The notes beneath the pieces were generated by a model. The model was given only the letters and a program-made list of their open reading frames with translations, was not told the DNA's origin and made no database searches. A program made the position numbers and the translations under genes. From JAAYLC01 sp964636665 (GTDB lineage: Bacteria; Bacteroidota; Bacteroidia; Flavobacteriales; Flavobacteriaceae): a stretch of DNA of 64,000 nucleotides. The DNA is taken from NCBI GenBank assembly GCA_964636665.1, contig CAZWVT010000004.1, positions 9,708 through 73,707 of the forward strand. The letters run 5' to 3'. Positions 54,387 to 62,502 of this stretch are shown in pieces. Within the stretch, counting starts at the first letter, position 1; the number at the start of each line of letters is the position of its first letter.

Positions 54387-55523
54387 TTATTTTACGGCAC
54401 TACAACCCGCCATCGTTGTAATTTTAATTGCTTCAGTTGGCGGTAAATTTTCGTTTCGTCGAACTGTTTCCTGAACTACATTTCTGGTAACGTTAATAAA
54501 TTTATCTTCAATCAAACTTCCGGTCTGCAAGGCTGCAGGGCGTCCTACATCACCGGCTTCGCGGATTCCTTGAACAATAGGAATTTCTCCTAAAAACTGG
54601 ACATCAAGGGTTTCAGATAAATTTTTAGCTCCTTCTCTTCCAAAGATATAATATTTATTGTCAGGCAACTCTTCGGGTGTAAAATATGCCATATTTTCGA
54701 CGATTCCCAATACCGGAACATCGATGTTTTCTTGTCTGAACATCGCTACTCCTTTCCGAGCATCCGCAAGCGCAACCGGCTGCGGCGTGCTGACAATAAC
54801 TGCTCCTGTAATAGGCAGTGACTGCATTATACTCAAATGAATGTCTCCCGTTCCCGGAGGAAGGTCAAGCAAAAGAAAATCCAATTCTCCCCAAGCAGCA
54901 TCAAAAATCATTTGATTTAAAGCTTTGGCAGCCATCGGTCCTCTCCAAATAACGGCTTGGTCAGGTTGCGTAAAAAAACCGATGCTCAATACTTTTAGGT
55001 CGTAATTTTCAACCGGTTTCATCTTGCTTTGTCCACCGACATTTACCGATAAAGGTTTTTCATTTGCAACATCAAACATCATCGGGATGGAAGGCCCATA
55101 AATATCGGCATCAAGTATTCCTACGTTAAAGCCCATTTTTGATAGTGTAATTCCGATATTGGCAGTAACCGTGCTCTTTCCAACGCCTCCTTTTCCGGAT
55201 GCAATGGCGATAATATTTTTAATACCCGGAATGGGTTTTCCTTTGATTAAATTTGGATTCTGCGGACGTTGCGGTGCTTCTACGCGAATGTTCACCTGAA
55301 CTTTTAAATCCGGGTTTATTTTTTCTTTAATAACTTTTTTGACATCGGCTTCCGCACGTTTTTTAATGTGCATTGCAGGAGTGGATAGTTTTAAATCTAC
55401 AACCACTTCATCAGCAAAAGTCATCACATTTTGTACGTTTCCGCCCTCGACCATATTCTTCCCTTCTCCCGGTGCAGAAATGGTTTCTAAAGCCGCCAAT
55501 ATATCTTTTTTTGAAATACTCAT
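54387..55523 (-). CDS. Mrp/ApbC (NBP35-type) iron-sulfur carrier ATPase
   Basis: P-loop ATPase of 378 residues that transfers Fe-S clusters. An N-terminal MIP18-like (DUF59) domain covers about 1-85. The deviant Walker A is ASGKGGVGKST (about 108-118); DADIYGPSIPMMF follows, with DLPPGTGD near 221-228 as Walker B. Unusually short C-terminal ACSAVK may hold a cluster-linked Cys. It is cotranscribed with nifU. A -7 box TATATTTG (minus, 55558-55565) precedes it. Confidence 0.95.
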   Translation of the reverse strand: MSISKKDILAALETISAPGEGKNMVEGGNVQNVMTFADEVVVDLKLSTPAMHIKKRAEADVKKVIKEKINPDLKVQVNIRVEAPQRPQNPNLIKGKPIPGIKNIIAIASGKGGVGKSTVTANIGITLSKMGFNVGILDADIYGPSIPMMFDVANEKPLSVNVGGQSKMKPVENYDLKVLSIGFFTQPDQAVIWRGPMAAKALNQMIFDAAWGELDFLLLDLPPGTGDIHLSIMQSLPITGAVIVSTPQPVALADARKGVAMFRQENIDVPVLGIVENMAYFTPEELPDNKYYIFGREGAKNLSETLDVQFLGEIPIVQGIREAGDVGRPAALQTGSLIEDKFINVTRNVVQETVRRNENLPPTEAIKITTMAGCSAVK

Positions 55524-55641
55524 TATGCTAAATTTATATTTAGATTCATTCTAAATGCAAATATAATCTTTAAGATTGGGAAAGTAAAAAATTATAAACA
55601 TTTCTGACATAAATGTCTTTAATAATGGGGAAATAATTAAA

Positions 55642-55971
55642 TCACATTGGACAGGGATTCCAAAATTTGGTGTCAAAATCTTTAACCTGATTGTTTTTAA
55701 CCTCCACGCCTTCGCTTTCCAACAGTTGTTGCATCAAATTTGCGCCTTCAAAATGGTGTTTTCCTGTCAACATTCCATTTCTATTTACCACACGATGCGC
55801 CGGAACATTGTGTTTGTTGCTGTTATTCAGTGCCCAACCTACCATACGCGCACTTCGCGGTGCGCCGATGCATCGTGCAATAGCACCATAAGTGGTTATT
55901 TTGCCATAAGGAATCTGTCGGGTAATTTCATATACCTTTTCAAAGAAATTGGATGCTGTGGCTACCACCAT
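55642..55971 (-). CDS. Alkyltransferase-like protein (MGMT family without Cys)
   Basis: A 109-residue single-domain relative of O6-alkylguanine-DNA alkyltransferase. The winged-helix region has IPYGKITTYGAIA and GAPRSARMVGWALN (about 20-55), but the active site is PAHRVV rather than PCHRVV, so the acceptor Cys is Ala. This is the ATL (Atl1/YbaZ) class, which binds alkylated guanine and directs it to nucleotide excision repair. The start overlaps the stop of the LysE-family gene by 10 nt. Confidence 0.92.
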   Translation of the reverse strand: MVVATASNFFEKVYEITRQIPYGKITTYGAIARCIGAPRSARMVGWALNNSNKHNVPAHRVVNRNGMLTGKHHFEGANLMQQLLESEGVEVKNNQVKDFDTKFWNPCPM

Positions 55972-56591
55972 TTAAAAATTTTCCCGAAAGTTATAATTGC
56001 AATAACTGCCGTAATAATTCCTATCAGCAAATTGAAATTAAATTTTATCTCAATGTTTTGGTCTGTTTTGGGTTTAGACAGAAGTATGTAGCCTATCAAT
56101 GCGGAGAAAGTTCCAATAACTGCACCTATTACCGCAAACCAAAAATACCATTCCTTATTTACCAGCCATCCAATTTCTGTAAATGTCAGACTGATATAAA
56201 CCCAATAAGGGAAAATAAGTAAATTGAGAAATCCCATAAGCACACCGGTAAACCATCGCCCGGTTTTGGAACGAACGGGATTTTCTACAAAGGTTTTGCG
56301 GGTGTCTTTGGCAAATAGTATAAAATAAATTGATAAGCCTACAAAAATCACAACGGCGATTTTTTGTAACAAACTGACAATATTCGGATGTTTCTGAATG
56401 TATTGCGCCATCAACAAGCCTAACAACGTATATACTGCAACTGCAACACAAACTCCGAGTGAAAAGATTATTGCTTTTTTAACCCCTTCTTTCAAATTTA
56501 CTTTAACCGCATAAAGATTCAGCAATCCAGGTGGCAAAGTACCGATTAAGGAAGCAAAAAATCCGACAAGTAGGTTAAATACAATGACCAT
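55962..56591 (-). CDS. LysE-family amino acid exporter
   Basis: A 209-residue inner-membrane protein with about six hydrophobic segments. The N-terminal FFASLIGTLPPGLLNLYAVKVNLKEG block is the usual LysE/RhtB motif (PGP-like). It probably exports an amino acid or derivative; the substrate cannot be predicted. It is cotranscribed with the ATL gene. Confidence 0.9.
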   Translation of the reverse strand: MVIVFNLLVGFFASLIGTLPPGLLNLYAVKVNLKEGVKKAIIFSLGVCVAVAVYTLLGLLMAQYIQKHPNIVSLLQKIAVVIFVGLSIYFILFAKDTRKTFVENPVRSKTGRWFTGVLMGFLNLLIFPYWVYISLTFTEIGWLVNKEWYFWFAVIGAVIGTFSALIGYILLSKPKTDQNIEIKFNFNLLIGIITAVIAIITFGKIFKWW

Positions 56592-56608
56592 AAATCAGTT
56601 TAAACTAT

Positions 56609-57286
56609 CTATGAACGGAATCTAAAACGTAGATATGTTATTTTTTTATTCTGCTCAAGATATTTTTCCTCATAAAATGTTTGAATAGAAAGTACTTCTT
56701 CCGGAGCTCCGTGATTGTTGTAGATATCGTGATTGGAATATTCAATTATTTCTCCTCTCACACTGACAACTCCCAACGTATATCCATGTAAAAATTCACT
56801 ATCGGTTTTTAAATGTACTACTCCATCAGGCTTTAATATTTGTTTGTATTTCTCTAAAAAATCAGGTTGTGTAAGCCGGTGTTTCGTTCTTTTGTATTTT
56901 ATCTGAGGGTCGGGAAATGTAATCCAAATTTCATCCACTTCATTTTCTTCAAATATCAAATCAACAAGTTCGATTTGAGTTCTTAAGAAAGCAACATTCG
57001 GAAGTTTTTCTTCGATTGCTGTTTTTGCTCCGCGCCAGAATCTTGCGCCTTTTATATCAATTCCGATAAAATTCTTATCAGGGTTTCGTTTTGACAAAGC
57101 TATCGTGTATTCTCCTTTTCCACAGCCCAACTCCAAAATTAACGGATTTTTGTTTTTAAAAAAATCCGTGTTCCATTTTCCTTTTAATTTAAACTTGTCT
57201 GCAACGACTTCATCTCTTGAAGGTTGAATGACATTTTCAAATTTTTCATTTTCTCGAAAACGCTTTAATTTGTTTTTACTTCCCAC
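56609..57286 (-). CDS. trmB: tRNA (guanine-46-N7)-methyltransferase
   Basis: SAM-dependent Rossmann methyltransferase of 225 residues that makes m7G46 in tRNA. Motif I LILELGCGKGEYTIAL lies at about 49-64, NFIGIDIKGARFWRGAKTA near 75, and the catalytic region WITFPDPQIKYKRTKHRLTQPDFL near 121-144. The start codon is GTG (57286). A full consensus promoter lies at 57317-57348. Confidence 0.96.
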   Translation of the reverse strand: MGSKNKLKRFRENEKFENVIQPSRDEVVADKFKLKGKWNTDFFKNKNPLILELGCGKGEYTIALSKRNPDKNFIGIDIKGARFWRGAKTAIEEKLPNVAFLRTQIELVDLIFEENEVDEIWITFPDPQIKYKRTKHRLTQPDFLEKYKQILKPDGVVHLKTDSEFLHGYTLGVVSVRGEIIEYSNHDIYNNHGAPEEVLSIQTFYEEKYLEQNKKITYLRFRFRS

Positions 57287-57316
57287 GGTTTTATTGACTT
57301 ATGTCTTTTATTTCGA

Positions 57317-57348
57317 CAAAAATACTTTACTTTTATCCTTTTCTTCAA
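57317..57348 (-). promoter_or_regulatory. Promoter of trmB
   Basis: On the minus strand: TTG (57348-57346), 21-nt spacer, TATTTTTG (57324-57317). Back to back with it, TTG at 57352-57354 and ATACTTTG at 57377-57384 (22-nt spacer, one mismatch) could drive the glycosyltransferase gene. Confidence 0.65.
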
Positions 57349-57408
57349 AGCTTGCGAAATTAACAAATTAACTGTAATACTTTGTAGCTATTTTGATACA
57401 AATACATT

Positions 57409-58467
57409 ATGTCCACACAAAAAAATATTTTGGTAGCTCCTGTTTTTTGGGGTTTGGGTCACGCCACCCGCTGTATTCCGATTATCAAACAATTACAAAA
57501 TTTTAATTACAACGTCATTCTGGCATCAGACGGCGCAGCTCTGGAACTGCTTCGAAAAGAATTTCCTACTCTGGATTATATCCAATTGCCGGGATATAAC
57601 ATTCGCTATCCCAAAAAAGGATATTTTTTTAAATTAAAACTGATTTCGCAGCTTTCTCCAATTTTAAAAACCATTAAAAAAGAGCATAAAATATTAAATG
57701 CAATGCTGCCCGAAAAAAACATTCACGGAATTATAAGTGATGGTCGATTGGGATTATACAGTGCGAAAGTTCCTTCGGTTTATATCACTCATCAATTGCA
57801 ATTACACACCGGCAAGACTACATTTATTTCTTCGTGGTATCACCGTAAATTGATGGAAAAATTTGATGCTGTCTGGATTCCTGATTTTATTAATCCCGTT
57901 GCCGGATTAAGCGGAAAATTAGGACATCCAAAAAAGCTTCCGCATAATGCAAAATACATCGAACCTTTATCGCGATTTAATAAAAAAGAGTTGCCAAAAA
58001 CCATTGATTATCTAATTGTCTTGTCAGGACCTGAACCCCAACGAAGTATGCTTGAAGAAGTGCTGATTAAGGAATTGCAAAACAGCGACAAAAAAATAGT
58101 TTTGGTTCAAGGCAAAATTGAGGAGAAACAAAAAAGAGAAAAAATCGGAGTCATCGATGTTGTAAATTATATGCATAGCGATGAATTGGAACAAGTTCTA
58201 AACCAATGTGAATACGTAATTTCTCGCTCCGGTTACAGCACCATTATGGATTTGGCGAGATTGGAAAAGAAAGCATTTTTTATTCCCACTCCCGGGCAAT
58301 ATGAACAACTTTATTTGTCGAAAAGACTACGTTACCTCGGATGGGTTTACAGTTGCCAACAAAACGAATTCAAGGCAGATAAATTAAAAAATTTAGCTGT
58401 CTATAAAGGATTAAATGCTCCTGTTGAGAAAGTTGACTTCGAAAATTTATTTCAGATTTTTAATTGA
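57409..58467 (+). CDS. MurG-like (GT28-type) glycosyltransferase family protein
   Basis: A 352-residue GT-B-fold protein. N-terminal VAPVFWGLGHATRCIPIIKQL (about 9-29) is the acceptor-domain glycine loop; C-terminal SRSGYSTIMDLARLEKKAFFIPTPGQYEQLYLSKRL (about 283-318) is the nucleotide-sugar site typical of GT28/MurG relatives. The substrate is unknown; it may add a sugar to a lipid or envelope glycan. Its stop lies one base from the stop of the convergent histidine kinase gene. Confidence 0.86.
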   Translation: MSTQKNILVAPVFWGLGHATRCIPIIKQLQNFNYNVILASDGAALELLRKEFPTLDYIQLPGYNIRYPKKGYFFKLKLISQLSPILKTIKKEHKILNAMLPEKNIHGIISDGRLGLYSAKVPSVYITHQLQLHTGKTTFISSWYHRKLMEKFDAVWIPDFINPVAGLSGKLGHPKKLPHNAKYIEPLSRFNKKELPKTIDYLIVLSGPEPQRSMLEEVLIKELQNSDKKIVLVQGKIEEKQKREKIGVIDVVNYMHSDELEQVLNQCEYVISRSGYSTIMDLARLEKKAFFIPTPGQYEQLYLSKRLRYLGWVYSCQQNEFKADKLKNLAVYKGLNAPVEKVDFENLFQIFN

Positions 58468-58468
58468 T

Positions 58469-59518
58469 TTAAATATCCGTAACCGTTTTCTTTTGGATGG
58501 TAAATGAAAATTCAGAGCCTACTCCTATTTGACTGTCCACAAGAATTTTTTCATTGTGTGCTTCCAATATATATTTTACAATAGACAATCCCAATCCGCT
58601 TCCCCCCTCTTTTCTGGAACCCGTTTTGTCAATGCGATAAAATCTTTCAAAAACACGATTAAGATTATCTTTGGCGATTCCCAATCCATTGTCTGTGATT
58701 CGAACCAGATATTTTTCTTTTGAAAAATCTTCAATAGAAACTTCTGTCGTTCCATTTTTCTTGCCGTATTTAATTGAATTATCGATTAAATTTATGAGTA
58801 CTTGCTCTGTTTTTTCCATATCGGCATAAACCGGGAAATCATTTTTACCAAAGGTTTCTACAGTTATGCTGATATTTTTTTTGGAAGCTTTCATTTCTAA
58901 TAATTCTATGACATTTTCTATCATATCGTAAAGATTAAAATCCGTTTTGTCGAGAATTTGTTGCCCGGATTCCAAACGGCTTATCATATCCAAATCATTT
59001 ACAACCCGTGTGAGTCGTTCTACTCCTTTTGCAGCTCCTTCCAAATATTTTGAAAGAATTTCGGGATTGTCTTTTGCGCCTTCCAAAAGTGTCAAAATAT
59101 AACCTTGAACCGTAAACAAAGGTGTTCGCAATTCATGAGCTACATTTCCCATAAATTCTTTCCGATAGTTTTCTAGAATGTTTAAAGCATCGATTTCAGA
59201 TTGCTTGTCTCTTGCAAAGCGCTCCACCTCACGAGTCAAAGATTCCATATCTGTTACTACTGTTCTTGATGTAAGCTTGTCTTTTTTACCGTTGATTTTC
59301 TGTAAAATCATCGAGAATTTTCGTCTTACATATCTTTCCATCCAATAGTTGAGGAAAAAATAATAAAGTATTAAAATAATGAGTACAAGGACAATACCGC
59401 CCAAAAGCACAATCCTGTCTGTTCCGAAAGAAGCAAAGTAGAATAAAAGCAACAATCCTACAAATAAAACGAACAGTACGAATAGTAAAACCTGATTGAA
59501 AATTTTATTGTTTTTCAT
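58469..59518 (-). CDS. PhoR-type sensor histidine kinase
   Basis: A 349-residue membrane kinase from the ATG at 59518. Two hydrophobic segments at about 8-26 and 30-50 with almost no periplasmic loop, so it probably senses within the membrane or via partners. H-box is ELRTPLFTVQGYIL (about 132-145), then N box INLIDNSIKYG, G1 ITDNGLGI, F box FERFYR and G2 GSGLGLSIV. The reading frame overlaps the regulator gene by 14 nt; the pair resembles PhoR-PhoB. Confidence 0.93.
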   Translation of the reverse strand: MKNNKIFNQVLLFVLFVLFVGLLLLFYFASFGTDRIVLLGGIVLVLIILILYYFFLNYWMERYVRRKFSMILQKINGKKDKLTSRTVVTDMESLTREVERFARDKQSEIDALNILENYRKEFMGNVAHELRTPLFTVQGYILTLLEGAKDNPEILSKYLEGAAKGVERLTRVVNDLDMISRLESGQQILDKTDFNLYDMIENVIELLEMKASKKNISITVETFGKNDFPVYADMEKTEQVLINLIDNSIKYGKKNGTTEVSIEDFSKEKYLVRITDNGLGIAKDNLNRVFERFYRIDKTGSRKEGGSGLGLSIVKYILEAHNEKILVDSQIGVGSEFSFTIQKKTVTDI

Positions 59519-60203
59519 TCGAAACATCCACAAATTGATAACCTATTCCTTTTACGGTACGGAATTTCTCATCGCCTAATTTTTCGCGCAATTTTCTAAT
59601 ATGAACATCAATTGTACGATCGCCTACCACCACTTCACTTCCCCAGATGGCGTTTAATATTTCTTCGCGATTAAATACTTTATCAGGTTGCGATGCCAAT
59701 AAATAAAGAAGTTCAAATTCTTTTCGGGGAAGTTCGATTTCTTCATTTTTTAAGGTAACTTTAAATTCATTTCTGTCAATAACCAAGTCTTCCAAATGAA
59801 TTTTGTAATTCATATCGGTTTTTTTCGATCGGCGAAGTAATGCTTTTACACGGCTTTTTAAAACTTTTGGCGTAATCGGTTTGGTGATATAATCATCGGC
59901 TCCGGCGTCAAATCCTTTCACTTGAGACAAATCTTCGGTTCGAGCAGATAAAAAAGCGATAATGGTATCGTTCAAATTTTCATAAGAACGAATTATTCTG
60001 CACGCTTCTATTCCGTCCATTTTGGGCATCATAACATCCAGGAGAATTAGTTGAGGCAAAAACTTTAATGCTTGTTTGACGGCTTCATAACCATTTTTTG
60101 CTTCGATAACACGATAACCTTCCAAGGATAAATTGTAACGGATGATCTCACGAATATCAGAATCGTCCTCTACTACCAAAATGATGGTTTCACTTCTGTT
60201 CAC
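59505..60203 (-). CDS. OmpR/PhoB-family response regulator
   Basis: A 232-residue two-domain regulator. The receiver has the acidic pair EDDSD (about 12-16), the phospho-acceptor Asp in ILLDVMMP (about residue 56), Ser/Thr in FLSART and Lys in DDYITKPI. The winged-helix DNA-binding domain covers about 135-228 (LPRKEFELLYLLA ... GDRTIDVHIRKLREKLG). It is the partner of the kinase gene that overlaps it. In flavobacteria this is the phosphate-type pair, but the signal here is not shown. Confidence 0.94.
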   Translation of the reverse strand: MNRSETIILVVEDDSDIREIIRYNLSLEGYRVIEAKNGYEAVKQALKFLPQLILLDVMMPKMDGIEACRIIRSYENLNDTIIAFLSARTEDLSQVKGFDAGADDYITKPITPKVLKSRVKALLRRSKKTDMNYKIHLEDLVIDRNEFKVTLKNEEIELPRKEFELLYLLASQPDKVFNREEILNAIWGSEVVVGDRTIDVHIRKLREKLGDEKFRTVKGIGYQFVDVSNEKQ

Positions 60204-60287
60204 ACCAATTCAAATTTATTTTAATAAGTATTTAAATTAAAAACAAAGGAAATAAAAATACAGCTTAATACGCTTCAATCCAGTAGA

Positions 60288-61289
60288 TTAGTATTTATTT
60301 ATTAAACTTCTACTTCTATGGTTGATTTCATTGACAATCAAAGGCGCATGGATTCGCGAGTTTTCGATAAACCACTTATGAGTTTCCATTCCTCCACAAA
60401 TTACTCCGGCAAGGAAAAGTCCCTCTACATTCGTTTCCATCGTTTCAGGATTGTAATGAGGTAGTTTTAAATCGTCATCAGATAAAGCAACTCCGATATT
60501 TTTCAGGAAATCAAAATCAGGTCGGTAACCGGTTAACGCCAACACAAAATCGTTTTCTAAAGTAATTTCACCTTTGGGTGTATCAATGACGACTTCCCCA
60601 TCTTTGATTTCTTTAATATTCGATTCAAAATAAGCCGTAATACTTCCTTCCTTAATTCGATTTTCAATATCCGGGCGCACCCAGTATTTTACGCGTTCTC
60701 CAATTTCCTTTCCGCGAACTACCATTGTGACTTCTCCACCTTTTCGCCAAATTTCTAAAGCAGCATCTACGGAGGAATTGCTCGCTCCAACGATAATTAC
60801 TTTTTGCATGGTGTACGGATGCGGTTCTTTGTAGTAATGTGAAACTTTCTCCAAAGATTCGCCGCTTACGTTTATCAGTTGCGGAATGTCATAAAATCCG
60901 GTACTGATAATTACATTTTTTGCTTTGTAAAGTTTTTTTTCAGTTTGAATCTTAAATTCGGTTTTCTCTTTTTCGATTTTTATGACTTCTTCGTAAAGGC
61001 GGATGTTTAAATCATTGGATGATGCAACTCGGCGATAATATTCAAGTGCTTCGTTTCTGTTGGGTTTGGGATTGTTGCTAATAAAAGGAATTCCACCAAT
61101 TTCCAATTTTTCCGAAGTTGAAAAAAAGGTCATATTCAAAGGATAATTAAACAATGAATTTGTTAATGTTCCCTTTTCAACAACAAGGTATGAGAGTGAT
61201 TTATTTTTAGCTTCAAGCGCACATGCAATTCCAATCGGTCCTGCTCCTACGATGAGAACGTCTAACACGTCTTTTTTTGAAGTTCCCAT
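60288..61289 (-). CDS. YpdA-like bacillithiol disulfide reductase
   Basis: NADPH/FAD-dependent oxidoreductase of 333 residues. The FAD site is VLIVGAGPIGIACALEA (about 11-27), the NADPH site KVIIVGASNSSVDAALEI (about 163-180), and the later segment VEGLFLAGVICGGMETHKWFIENSR is that of YpdA. No CxxC pair. YpdA reduces bacillithiol disulfide in Firmicutes; flavobacteria also make bacillithiol, so the assignment is plausible. It is 4 nt downstream of rpe. Confidence 0.88.
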   Translation of the reverse strand: MGTSKKDVLDVLIVGAGPIGIACALEAKNKSLSYLVVEKGTLTNSLFNYPLNMTFFSTSEKLEIGGIPFISNNPKPNRNEALEYYRRVASSNDLNIRLYEEVIKIEKEKTEFKIQTEKKLYKAKNVIISTGFYDIPQLINVSGESLEKVSHYYKEPHPYTMQKVIIVGASNSSVDAALEIWRKGGEVTMVVRGKEIGERVKYWVRPDIENRIKEGSITAYFESNIKEIKDGEVVIDTPKGEITLENDFVLALTGYRPDFDFLKNIGVALSDDDLKLPHYNPETMETNVEGLFLAGVICGGMETHKWFIENSRIHAPLIVNEINHRSRSLINKY

Positions 61290-61293
61290 AAAG

Positions 61294-61959
61294 TTATTTC
61301 CCCTTTTTCAAATTAGCAATAACCTCTTTGGGATTGGATGCAGAAAACACATAACTGCCTGCGACCAAGATATCTGCACCCACCGAAAGCAATTGTTTTA
61401 CATTTTGATTGGTTACGCCTCCGTCAATTTGAATTTTGGCAGATGAACCGCTTTTGTCAATCATTTCCCGGAGTTGTTCTATTTTTCTGTAGGCATTTTC
61501 AATAAATTTCTGACCTCCGAAACCGGGATTTACGGTCATTACGCAAACCACGTCTAAATCTTCGATAATTGGTTCTAACAAACTCGCAGATGTATGTGGA
61601 TTTACAGCAACGCCGGCAGTCATTTTTGCATTTTTAATTGCCTGAATACTACGGTGAAGATGTGTGCAAGCTTCATAATGAACTGTCAAATTATCAGCTC
61701 CTAAATCTGCAAATGTTTGAATGTACCTGTCCGGATCGACAATCATCAAATGAACATCCAATGGTTTTCTTGCATGTTTTCCAATGCTTTTAATAACAGG
61801 CATTCCAAATGAAATATTCGGAACAAAAACACCGTCCATGACATCTAAGTGAAACCAATCGGCATCACTTTGATTTACCATTTCTATTTCTTTTTGAAGA
61901 TTGGCAAAATCAGCAGCCAATATAGAAGGCGCTATAAGGGGAAGATTCGTTTGTTTCAT
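61294..61959 (-). CDS. rpe: Ribulose-phosphate 3-epimerase
   Basis: TIM-barrel enzyme of the pentose phosphate pathway, 221 residues. Motifs: IAPSILAADFANL near 9-21, WFHLDVMDGVFVPNISFG near 36-53, DVHLMIVDPDRYI, MTVNPGFGGQKFI near 141-153 and IQIDGGVTNQN. The start at 61959 is the only reasonable one, yet a full promoter ends just 7 nt upstream (61966-61993), implying an extremely short or absent leader. Confidence 0.97.
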   Translation of the reverse strand: MKQTNLPLIAPSILAADFANLQKEIEMVNQSDADWFHLDVMDGVFVPNISFGMPVIKSIGKHARKPLDVHLMIVDPDRYIQTFADLGADNLTVHYEACTHLHRSIQAIKNAKMTAGVAVNPHTSASLLEPIIEDLDVVCVMTVNPGFGGQKFIENAYRKIEQLREMIDKSGSSAKIQIDGGVTNQNVKQLLSVGADILVAGSYVFSASNPKEVIANLKKGK

Positions 61960-61965
61960 AACTTA

Positions 61966-61993
61966 CAAAGATACAAGTTCTGTTAAATATCAA
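61966..61993 (-). promoter_or_regulatory. Promoter abutting rpe
   Basis: On the minus strand: TTG (61993-61991), 17-nt spacer, TATCTTTG (61973-61966). Transcription would begin within a few bases of the rpe ATG at 61959. Confidence 0.6.
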
Positions 61994-62020
61994 GTTTTAA
62001 TACCTTCACAAAAATAAATA

Positions 62021-62443
62021 TCACAGAATTCCGTCACCTATTCTGATGGTTGGATTAATTGAAAGTAACTGATTGATAAAGTCTTTTCTTTTTTTAGGAG
62101 AAATTAAAATTAAATTAGAATTTGAATAACTGATTTCCAGTCGGTTTAATGAGGCTGCCGGTGATGCTAAAACTGAATTTGATTTTCTGATTTTTCTGAT
62201 TTCCTTTATAGGGATTTTTTCATTTATCAAAAACCCGTCAGTTACTGTTAGAACTCCGTCATAAATGATATACTTAATCGAACGGACAACATAAACTACA
62301 AACAAAATCGGAATTAAGAAAAATAAGAGTCCTGTGAATGAAAATCCGTCGGCAAATAATTGAAACCCCACAAATCCAAAAGTAACAATCAGCAACAAAC
62401 CGATTACCGGGCCAATTTGGGAGTAAAAAACAGTTCTCTTCAA
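62021..62443 (-). CDS. Bacterial PH-domain-like membrane protein, TTG start
   Basis: A 140-residue protein: two hydrophobic segments at about 12-30 and 36-54 and a C-terminal PH-like beta domain (about 60-135) with IIYDGVLTVTDGFL, IPIKEIRKIRKSNS and LEISYSNSNLILISP. Its role is unknown; similar bPH proteins occur widely in Bacteroidota. The only start in frame before the hydrophobic segment is TTG (62443); an in-frame stop lies a few codons upstream. The rpoD terminator is 22 nt upstream. Confidence 0.75.
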   Translation of the reverse strand: MKRTVFYSQIGPVIGLLLIVTFGFVGFQLFADGFSFTGLLFFLIPILFVVYVVRSIKYIIYDGVLTVTDGFLINEKIPIKEIRKIRKSNSVLASPAASLNRLEISYSNSNLILISPKKRKDFINQLLSINPTIRIGDGIL

Positions 62444-62464
62444 ATTTAAAAATCGTTATAAAAT

Positions 62465-62492
62465 TAAAAAACCTCTGATTTTCAGAGGCTTT
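62465..62492 (-). terminator. Terminator after rpoD
   Basis: A 7-bp GC-containing stem CCTCTGA (62472-62478) and TCAGAGG (62482-62488) followed on the minus strand by T residues. Confidence 0.85.
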
Positions 62493-62502
62493 CAATTTAT
62501 TT

